A stretch of 14,514 nucleotides of DNA, from the NCBI GenBank assembly GCA_001687465.1, contig LVLI01002343.1, positions 1 to 14,514 of the forward strand. The letters are read 5' to 3'. The notes beneath the pieces were generated by a model. The model worked only from the letters and a program-made list of their open reading frames with translations, was not told the DNA's origin and searched no databases. Source of the stretch: Halocafeteria seosinensis. Lineage: Eukaryota > Sar > Bigyra > Bicosoecida. Shown one piece after another: positions 7,821 to 14,514 of the stretch (its first letter is position 1; every line of letters begins with the position of its first letter). The position numbers were made by a program, and so were the translations under genes.

Positions 7821-10800
7821 CTGTAGGTGAAATCAAACGCACTACAGTATATTCGCGAATATTCCCCTCGCTACAGTGTCACTTACGGATGCCAACAGAC
7901 CACTCCTGGTAGGTGGTCGATTGAGGGGCTGTATTCTGAAGAAATCGATTTTCGATGCCCAATAGGAATGTCTTCCGTTCACTTTGTCCTTTTCTCTCCA
8001 GTACGTCCTGGCTAATTCCATTGCATTCGATGAGGATGCTTTTCTATGTTCCAGGTGGTGACTAGCTCGGACATATGGTCCTTCATTGGTCCCGCTTAGA
8101 CTATTGCGATATTCTGGGTAGTTATCATCCTTGTCACCGGGAGTCGAACTCTCCTCGGTGTTCTCAGTGCGAGAAGAAGATTGCCTGTAGCAGCATGCTG
8201 CCAAAATGAAATACACAGCGGGAGAGAAAACCCACAGCACGCCAAAAGCTACTTGGAAAGCATTATAAACGTTTCCTGGAATTGCACTCAGACTTAACAC
8301 CTGCTTTTCTTTATAGGTAGCCTTCACGCTCGGATAAAGGTTGACCAAACCATACTGACCAACACTTAGCGAAGAGAAGTTGCGGCTTACATTGGGTGCA
8401 GGGCCTGAATATGAGACGGGTTGATAAAGGAGTTTCGGGAAGTGGTCGCTTCTATTGAACAAGTAATACTCCTGGAGGAAACCGGATAATGCAGATCGTT
8501 CATTACCCCGCAAAGTAGCTTGACCCTCAAACCCCGTAAGAGTGGCAACCGTGTCACAAGGAAGATGTATCTTGAAACCATCAGAACGGAGCTCCATCTC
8601 GAATACAAAGTAGTTGATATGATTACCACTTTCCAGAGGGGGTTGATAAAAATCCGCCTTCATAGTAGCCACCGTCAGGCGGTTTATACTATTGGAACGG
8701 TAGTCAACAGGCAACAAGGGAGCTGACTTCAATCCATGAGATGTCCAATGTGTGGTCGTTAAATTGCGGTACAAACTTTTGTCCGTAAGATGGTACATGT
8801 TGCCTGACATTGTAACAATCGTAGAGCCAAAGATGTAAACTTTGCTATGGCCCAAAAAATACGGGGAAAGCTCCTGGTCACTATGGAGATAGTTATAGCT
8901 CCAGCCATTGATCGTTTTATAGTACGTCACACTTCCCAAACAATACGGGATGTTTCTCCTGAATGGACGGTCATGTACACTCTGAAAAAAAAATACGTAG
9001 CAACTAGTTTGTGGGTTTTCCGTAAGATCGAAATCTGCAAATGGATAAAATAACATGAAAGAGACTTCGACTCCTTCCCCTGCAACCACGGTCGGGCTTC
9101 TTGGAGTTGACAAAAAATCCTTGACATCCCCATAAAAAGGCTTTATGCCGAGATCTTGAGCGGTTTGGTTTCCTTCGGCATCAACAGTTATGAGAGTAAC
9201 TTCTTCTTCTTCCTTCCCAACGCAGAAATAAAATAAATTTCCTTGGAATTTGCTGATTCTAACACGATGGCAATTGGGAAAAGACACATTCCTGTGAAAT
9301 GTCATCTCCCAACCGCCAACGTTGTGATAGCGGTAAGTTACCGGTTCCAGAGTAGCTTTCTCAGAATCGTGACTTGGAACCGTCACAACAACTTCGGACT
9401 TCGCATCAAACGCTGATATTGAGCGCTCGGAAACGTGAAGGCAGTCTCGATCATGGTCGAAATCATCCGGAAAGGTCATGTTGAGCATGCAATAAACGCA
9501 CTGGTATGGAGAGCGTTGATAACCCGGTTTGAAGCAATACTTCAGCATAGTCTTTGTCTCTAACTTGAAGGCAGTAAACGTGCAACTGGGATTATTGGTG
9601 TGTTTCAGGCATCGGAAAAGTCCCTCTGGAGCTTTATGTTCGTAGGATTCGGCTACACTCGGACTTTCAGTAAAATGTATGAGCGCTCTGCCATTCGCTT
9701 TCGTAGATTGTTCCGAAGGCATTTCACCGAATCCGGGGACGTCAAGGTCGTTGAATAACAAGACGCATTTGCGTAATGAGAAAATCGCAAAGGATAGATA
9801 CTCTAGCTGGGGCCCGGTCACACCGGGAGACAGTGGGATTATAGATGATGTCACGTTGAACGAGTAGCCATGCGAGTCGAAACCGTCTTTGTAACCCACA
9901 ACGTTGCTAGGCAACGCTGCATACGACCCGTATCCTGACGGCAAGTATAGTTGCCACGACAAAGAACTTGCGCCTATGATCGCAAGAGCTTCACCTTCCA
10001 CGCTACTACCAGAACACAGTTTCAAATCTTGAGTAGTCTCATTGGGATACAAAAACCCCAAATTAGAGTTATGCGAAGACGTGTAGGAACCGAACGGCTT
10101 ATACGCACAACCAAGGTTACAGTTACAGAGAACTTCCGTTGCACTGCAAGTTCCTCGCTCCATCACTTCAATTTTCGTAGAGAACTGCGATTCCTCCTTG
10201 TACAACCACGCTTGATAAAACGTATACAGCCCAATCGTAATCAGAAGAATAATCTGCAAAATGTTTTAAGAGAAAAATGAACGATCTCGCAGGGTTAAGT
10301 AATATCGACGTACTGTTGCTGCCAGCCCGCTCCAAGTGACTGGTCGATGTGACGGTTTTTGATTGAATAAGTCGACCTTTGATGCAATTTTGAATAAAGT
10401 GCTTTCATTTTCCTGTATCACGTCTTCAGAATACCACACATCTCTACCAAGAACCTTCCGCGTTCCTGAACCAGTGCGTAGTTTCTCCCCTTCGTTCTCC
10501 TGGTTAGTGGGAGTGGTATCAATGGAGTCTCTATTCCATTGATCTCCGTTCATTAAGCGCTCATATAAAGCGCTTTCATTTTCTTGTATTTCATCTTCGG
10601 ATTTCAATTGATCCCCGACGACAGCTTTCTGCCTTCCTGACTTAGCATTGGACTCTTCCCAGGTAATCTCTTGGTCCGAGAGAATGGTATGGAGAGAGTC
10701 TAGGTCCCATTGCTCTTCCTTCGTTGAACGTTTGAGGCACCGTTTGCAAAAAAATGCAAATACTACTGGAAGGAAAAAGCCAATGATAACATATAGAGGC

Positions 10801-13106
10801 CGATACACGCCATGTACGTTGGCAGGAATTACACTCCATGCGAAAACACGTGTATCACGGTACACGACTTTCAAGGAGGGATACATGTTTATGTAGTGGC
10901 GATAGTCTGCGGTCGGATAGTCCACTTCCACGGTTGGACCAACGTAGGAGACTGGTTGAAACTTGTAATTGGGAAAATCCTTTCCCAAATGATACTCTTC
11001 TTGCAACAATCCCGAAACAGAGTATGAGGTATTGGCTTGGAATTTATACTCTTCAAAGGTTACCAAAGTAGCTATAGGCTGACCCGAGCAGAGAGTCTCC
11101 AGAGACGATTCACTCGAAAATGGTTTAGATATATTATTAACCGAAAAATGAACGACGTCGGACGCAGAGCCTTTCGCGTTTTGTTCCAGACGAGTTTGCA
11201 GAGTTGCCAGCCCAATCTTATCGCGACTTGAGTGAGCAAAGTCCACTGGCAAATGGGGACTACAAACGGCACGAGACTGGTCACAGCTGTGTGTTCTTAA
11301 CTGCCCAAAGTCCGTAGATGAAATGATATCGCCGTCTTCTGATATGATAGCTGGCCCATACACGAACGACTTGGAATTGGGAAGGAAGTACGGCGAAAAT
11401 GTGCTGTCTTTTTTCGACATGCACCATGGCACCTCAAGGGTTTTTGGCGGAGCTTCATTTCCTAATACAACGAAGCAGAAGCAACTGTGTTTCCCATGTG
11501 AAATGATATCAGAATAGGGGTAGAAAATAAAAACATTGGAGGAATTTTGCTCCCCATGCCTCACTTCTATGGGGCCAGCGGGTCTTGGCCCTGCAGAATC
11601 CAGACCAAGCTGTGCTTGGTATATCAGATCTTTTCCCGTCAGCGATAGCACATTAAGCTCAAGATGGTAGTATGTGTCACAATCGTGGCACGGTTGGAAA
11701 GGTATGTAACAAATAAGGTACACTTGGCTAGCCAAAACTCCTACTTTTGTAGGATAATGCCGGAATATGTTGTATGCACCACAGCTTGCCGGAATTCTGA
11801 GGTCGTGTTCGTTCTTACGCCAACCGTTTGTCCTTGAGAACGTATAAGATTTTACGTTCAGAAGGTCCATTCCGACCACGTTGGTTAGATCAAATTGTAC
11901 CATTGCCTCACGATCTGGATTAAAAGTCCACCCAGAGGGCTTGTCTTCCAGGCTGTTTAGTGTCTTCTGCTCGTATCTAAGGTCCAGTGGAATCATGAAA
12001 TCTTTGGCCTCAAATCCGATGGCAAATCCCCGCAGTACCGCAATCCCTGAGCCGAGCTCAACGATATCATCGAAAACGCATTTACTTGACAAACCGAGGC
12101 AGTTACTGAGGGTTCCGGAACCTACTGCCCGCAGTTCCTTACTCTCCAAAACAGGAGTGCCATCTTTTCCCGGAGGAATAGTCAGTTCATTGTAAAAGAT
12201 GCTACAATTACGGAATTGGCCCACGTTCATGGAGGCACACAGCACAGATATGTACCGCAATCGATTCTCCTCGGTACTTGGGGGAAGAAACCCTATGGAT
12301 TGGGCCACGGTGTTCTTTAGTTCTTCCATAGAGGTGAAGTTAGAAAGAGGGATACTTTTTCCAGCAGCAGTAAGACTCCATTGACGAGAAGAGCGGGTAG
12401 AAAATATTACTGCCTCTGGTTCCGTATGACTTGTCTCACACACTGTCACATTGTCAAGTGTTTCATGCGACTGCATCAAAGTAAGTGGCGGATTGTACGA
12501 CCGAGTCTTCTCCCCGTAAGCAGTGAGGGAGCAACCGGTCCAGCAATGACAAGTAATACTCGAATTTCTACACTCATGATATCCCATAGCCTCCAACTTT
12601 GTAAATGTATCCGCTAAGGTGAAATATTCCCATGTTTGATACACACCATATGCAACGGCTCCAAGGATGACGATTATCTGCTTGCAAAATGGTGTGTGTG
12701 TGTGTGTGTGTGTGTCACAATACCGATATCACTATCGAATCTTTGACATGCACTTACCGTGCCGAAGAAGCCGCTCCTTGTGGCTGGTCGGTGAAATGGT
12801 ACATTGCTGAAAATATCGCTTCGTCTAGCCACTTTGTTGGAGCAGTTATCTGCTGGTTGGATTTTATCGTCATCCTTCCATCGGTATAGACCGAGCGGAC
12901 GAGGAAACAATTCCTCCTCTTGCCCGTCCTGCTCCGACTGAGATGCGTTAATACCTTTTTCTTCAGTTTTTTCTTCGTTTCCCTGGAAGAAACAGTCAGA
13001 AAAATAAAAATAGGATCTTTTCTTCCAAATCAATTTGGGCACCTACGCGACTTGTGGAAAGCTGTTTTTTCAGATTCCTGGCGGCACGCGCATTAACGGA
13101 AGCCAT
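5703..13106 (-). CDS. Giant three-module, six-helix membrane protein (about 2377 aa, five exons)
   Basis: Proposed exons are 13106-13047, 12982-12758, 12677-10314, 10253-7887 and 7820-5703; all four introns are phase 0 (64, 80, 60 and 66 nt). The protein has a 95-residue cytosolic N-terminus, then three paralogous modules. Each module is a membrane helix, an ectodomain of about 600-645 residues with many N-glycosylation sequons and cysteines, and a second helix ending in juxtamembrane cysteines. Approximate helices: residues 96-115, 720-741, 884-902, 1548-1571, 1673-1690 and 2305-2326. There is no cleavable signal peptide; the first helix would act as signal anchor. Surface location is inferred from topology, and the function is unknown. 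Evidence for one gene: donors and acceptors at each boundary are consensus, phases match, and modules 2 and 3 lack an ATG before their first helix. Three separate genes with unseen 5' exons is the main alternative. Confidence 0.72.
7821..7886 (-). other. Intron 4 of the large gene (66 nt), junction of modules 2 and 3
   Basis: Donor GTAAGT; acceptor GATTTCACCTACAG; phase 0. Its length is a multiple of three, with in-frame stops (TAG first). Confidence 0.8.
7887..10253 (-). CDS. Exon 4 of the large gene: module 2
   Basis: Its 789 codons, one more than exon 3, start with IILLITIGLYTFYQAW right after the acceptor TTTTGCAG. Module landmarks are the cluster CSATEVLCNCNLGC followed by KPFG, GGWEMTFHRN, FMLFYPFADFD, VYIFGSTIVTMSGNMY, LLPVDY, SGLLQEYYLFNRS, LLYQPVSYSGP, YPSVKATYKE and SAIPGNVYNAF. 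The second helix ends in AACC. The linker is about 100 residues, serine-rich then basic, without the 57-residue repeats of module 1, and closes with LNRPPTRSGLLAS at the donor TCC|GTAAGT. Ectodomain length is about 645 residues, the longest of the three. The first methionine codon comes after the helix (IEVMERG). Confidence 0.75.
10254..10313 (-). other. Intron 3 of the large gene (60 nt), junction of modules 1 and 2
   Basis: Donor GTACGT; acceptor CATTTTGCAG; phase 0. Its length is a multiple of three, but it carries one in-frame TAA. Confidence 0.75.
10314..12677 (-). CDS. Exon 3 of the large gene: module 1
   Basis: Its 788 codons start directly with the helix IIVILGAVAYGVYQTW. A cysteine cluster follows (CRNSSITCHCWTGC), then an ectodomain to about residue 720 of the full protein. 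Motifs shared with the other modules are FIFYPYSD, a G-P-x-I-I-S strand before LPVDF, SGLLQEEYH, and KFQPVSYVGP. The conserved end reads YPSLKVVYRD, then SVIPANVHGVYRP, then the helix and CKRC. The cytosolic linker of about 140 residues contains a 57-residue tandem repeat and ends HRPVTWSGLAAT at the donor ACA|GTACGT. The first ATG in the exon lies well past the helix (LEAMGYHE), so the exon cannot by itself start a protein with this helix. All its motifs are recognisable in modules 2 and 3, but sequence identity is low overall. Confidence 0.75.
10372..10713 (-). repeat. Tandem 57-residue (171-bp) repeat in the linker of module 1
   Basis: Copy 1 starts QWDLDSLHT and holds SEDEIQENESALYERL; copy 2 starts QWNRDSIDT and holds SEDVIQENESTLFKI. 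The matching DNA blocks (for example GCTTTCATTTTC at 10401 and 10572 on the + strand) are exactly 171 bp apart. The central parts have diverged. Confidence 0.85.
12678..12757 (-). other. Intron 2 of the large gene (80 nt), with a CA microsatellite
   Basis: Donor GTAAGT. The acceptor region reads TTTTGCAAGCAG, so a second AG lies 3 nt upstream. Choice between the two would add one codon. Confidence 0.7.
12691..12715 (+). repeat. (GT)12 microsatellite inside intron 2
   Basis: Twelve uninterrupted GT units lie on the + strand. On the transcribed strand this is a CA tract about 15-40 nt before the 3' splice site. Confidence 0.95.
12758..13106 (-). CDS. Exons 1 and 2 of the large gene: cytosolic N-terminus
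   Basis: Exon 1 (13106-13047) begins with ATG in the context GAGAATGGCT and encodes MASVNARAARNLKKQ and five more residues, ending at CGC|GTAGGT. Exon 2 (12982-12758) begins after a pyrimidine-rich acceptor (TTTCTTCCAG, with CTGAC upstream as a possible branch point). It encodes 75 residues, first glutamate- and glutamine-rich (NEEKTEEKG, DGQEEEL), then ending VPFHRPATRSGFFGT at the donor ACG|GTAAGT. Read without splicing, the second exon is open up to an ATG at 13042, which gives an alternative start lacking exon 1. The spliced model is preferred because both splice sites are good and the phase is kept. No helix is present, so this is a soluble cytosolic leader. Confidence 0.6.
12983..13046 (-). 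other. Intron 1 of the large gene (64 nt)
   Basis: Donor GTAGGT; acceptor CTGTTTCTTCCAG. If retained, the frame meets a TGA (in TTCTGAC) before the acceptor. Confidence 0.6.
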
Positions 13107-13280
13107 TCTCCCAGCTTGTTCTGCCGATCACCAGAGATACCAACCAAAAAATACTGTCGCTATCGATACTTAGACGAACGCAAAAACCTTGTAGTTTCGC
13201 AGCGCGCTCTTTTTGCTACTAAGTAGGCATGTAAGCCAAGGGCCAACACAATCCATATGTCTTTCTATTGTTCTTAGGGT
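13107..13280. promoter_or_regulatory. Presumed promoter and 5' leader region of the large gene
   Basis: This is the DNA directly upstream of the ATG at 13106 on the - strand. No TATA box or initiator could be assigned with confidence. An ATCGATAG block lies near 13160. The assignment rests on position alone. Confidence 0.25.
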
Positions 13281-13446
13281 GGGAACGCAGCCGGGCTCAA
13301 GAAGGGAAAGCAGCAGCTCCCGGAGGAGAAAGCCCGCCGGGAAGTTGCGGCGGGAACACGTTGTTCGCAACCGACGTTCAACGAAGCAAGGAAAACATCA
13401 CCGCATACTTGGCTCTGGATGCCCTTAAGCGCGCATGATAAACTCT
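13279..13446 (+). CDS. Possible + strand exon, basic protein, unrecognised
   Basis: A strong acceptor (TCTTTCTATTGTTCTTAG, ending at 13278) is followed in phase by an open frame to a TAG at 13444-13446: GGNAAGLKKGKQQ, PEEKARREVAAGT, ending SAHDKLS. A GTAAGC at 13230 would give a 47-nt intron, but the sequence before it has no ATG in the right frame, so the 5' exon is missing from the model. An overlapping frame (13213-13428) is arginine- and serine-rich and looks like a shadow. Alternatively this is a gene remnant in subtelomeric DNA. Confidence 0.2.
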
Positions 13447-13637
13447 CTTAGATTGTATGACCAACGTCGGAGACCCAAGCAAAGCGATGTATTCACGCTC
13501 AAATACGAAATTCTCAGCCACGCGCCGCCCCACGTAGAACCTGTGAATCAGCTGTGATGCAAGGGTGTATCCCCTCCAGTGGCCCCCACGACCCTTGCCC
13601 CCCTACATTTCCCCCCTTTCCTTCTCCAAGTCCCATA
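13447..13637. other. Spacer, C-rich near 13570-13625
   Basis: No gene is supported. A pyrimidine/C-rich tract (CCCCCC-containing blocks, about 13590-13630) precedes the next coding trace. Confidence 0.4.
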
Positions 13638-14218
13638 ATGATGAGGGATGATGTTGACAGATTTGCTGAGGAACTGGATCAAGAGGGAGAAAGCCAGTAC
13701 CAGTGAGAGGGACATGTGCCTGTTCGAGAAACTACACGCTCTCGGTGTCTCACAGGAACCGTGGGCCTTTCTTACGCGCTGTCTAATTTTCAGGGAAAAA
13801 AGGATGAAGATATTTTTGCCGTGGTTACGGACAATGGCACGCCAGTAGTATGGTTGCAGCAAATGCCCTCGTTGGTGAAAAGTGTACTACCGAAAGGGTT
13901 CCATCCGTAAACCAAGGCCTGTTCTACGGTGACATACAAGGCCTTCCATATCCCAACAGTGATGCCATCAGGTAGTCCCCATCCAAGTGGATCAGTTGAT
14001 GCCTACACATTGGCATATTTGCTCTTCACCTGTACCATACACTCCCTCCTCCATCCTCGTCAAGGGCTGGTGCGCCATTGCGACCTCCCCTCCCAACTTC
14101 AACTTTTTGGCAAGCTTTTGCCCGCAGAGTCTCAGACCATGGACCATGGGGGACTACAGTGGGATTCTACCCGTTTTAACCAGGGACCATGGCCTCGAGC
14201 TTGCTTCAAGTTAAGATA
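13638..14218 (+). pseudogene. Decayed coding trace near the telomere, unrecognised
   Basis: One + strand frame is interrupted by only two stops over about 580 nt (TGA near 13704, TAA at 13908-13910) and ends at a TAG at 14216-14218. Before the first stop it reads MMRDDVDRFAEELDQEGESQ. Between the stops it contains VGLSYALSNFQGKKDEDIF and VVTDNGTPVVWLQQMP, which have clear protein texture. The last third is less convincing. A GTGAGA at the first stop and a CTCACAG at about 13747-13753 could be splice sites, but their phases do not match. A gene broken by point mutations is the simplest reading. Family not recognised. Confidence 0.3.
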
Positions 14219-14446
14219 GAGAGCCGTTCCATAAAGGCTCGACCCGACAAGATCACATCAGATAATTTCTAATAAGTAATGTTGATACTCGTGTGAATGG
14301 GACTAATTGTTTCTAACTCCCTTACTTGGGGGAAGGTCGCACGGGGGACCGTAGGGGAGGCTAGTTACTCATGCTTACGCTAGTTATTCGGGCTTACATT
14401 CCGCACCTAGGGGGAACTCTCCCCTAACCCCTTGACTGGGACGCTC
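14219..14446. other. Telomere-proximal subtelomeric DNA
   Basis: No gene was seen. The stretch is rich in GGGGGA-type blocks (ACTTGGGGGAAGG, GCACGGGGGACC, CCTAGGGGGAACT) and holds the tandem 19-bp repeat. CCCCTAACCCC (14420-14430) is a telomere-like unit in the opposite orientation to the chromosome end. Confidence 0.6.
14360..14397 (+). repeat. Two tandem 19-bp units next to the telomere
   Basis: GCTAGTTACTCATGCTTAC is followed directly by GCTAGTTATTCGGGCTTAC; 16 of 19 positions agree. Confidence 0.85.
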
Positions 14447-14514
14447 GGTTAGGGTTAGGGTTAGGNTTAGGGTTAGGGTTAGGGTTAGGGTTAGGGTTAG
14501 GGTTAGGGTTAGGG
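14447..14514 (+). repeat. Telomere: (TTAGGG)n, chromosome end
   Basis: About eleven TTAGGG units run to the last base of the window, with one unresolved base at 14466. The G-rich strand runs 5'->3' towards the right edge, as expected for a right-hand chromosome end. Confidence 0.97.

Noticed and set aside
9026-9360. Six- or seven-bladed beta-propeller call for the ectodomains
   Set aside because: Alternating strand-like segments suggest a beta-rich fold, but I could not count regular blades or find a diagnostic propeller motif.
5703-12644. Three independent intronless membrane-protein genes
   Set aside because: The frames begin inside the first helix, at GTG or TTG codons, with no ATG upstream of the helix. 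Consensus splice sites at matching phase join each to the preceding tail. The single-gene model uses all of the sequence.
12674-12757. Threonine-histidine repeat C-terminus (THTHTHTH) of the small frame ending at 12674
   Set aside because: It is the translation of the CA microsatellite in an intron; a GTAAGT donor precedes it.
1-14514. CRISPR array, bacterial insertion sequence or prokaryotic operon
   Set aside because: No spaced identical repeats, no inverted-repeat-bounded transposase, and the spliced genes plus telomere show eukaryotic DNA.

Overview
This is the end of a eukaryotic chromosome. The right edge (about 14447-14514) is an uninterrupted run of TTAGGG telomere repeats, and the genes have short GT-AG introns of 60-80 nt, so the DNA is neither bacterial nor from an organism that lacks cis-spliced introns. 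Balanced base composition, very compact introns, a degraded LINE-type RNase H element and large membrane proteins near the telomere fit a stramenopile microalga such as a diatom. That placement is inference; no marker gene in the window proves it.

Layout. From 1 to 2200 lies a decayed retroelement on the + strand, with RNase H at its left end and frame breaks. From 2200 to 4100 the DNA is low in genes: a GC-rich hairpin cluster, a weak transposase-like remnant, and a broken small single-span membrane-protein gene. A second small single-span membrane protein is encoded on the - strand (about 5137 to 4485). From 5138 to 5702 there is spacer DNA with a short interstitial telomere-like motif.

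The centre of interest is 5703-13106 on the - strand. Three open frames of nearly 800, 800 and 700 codons look at first like three tandem paralogous genes. The splice signals say otherwise. Each frame ends in a cytosolic tail that runs, through a short phase-0 intron (60 and 66 nt), straight into the N-terminal transmembrane helix of the next. Modules 2 and 3 have no ATG ahead of their first helix. With two small 5' exons, the best model is a single five-exon gene for a protein of about 2377 residues. It comprises an N-terminal cytosolic region followed by three copies of [transmembrane helix, about 600-residue extracellular domain, transmembrane helix, cytosolic linker]. The domain family is not one I recognise. 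The gene reads away from the telomere and its start is only about 1.3 kb from the telomere repeats.

From 13107 to 14446 the subtelomere holds the putative promoter of this gene, two weak or decayed + strand coding traces, a 19-bp tandem repeat and GC-rich telomere-adjacent DNA. Apart from the three modules acting within one polypeptide, I see no evidence that the genes in this window form a pathway.
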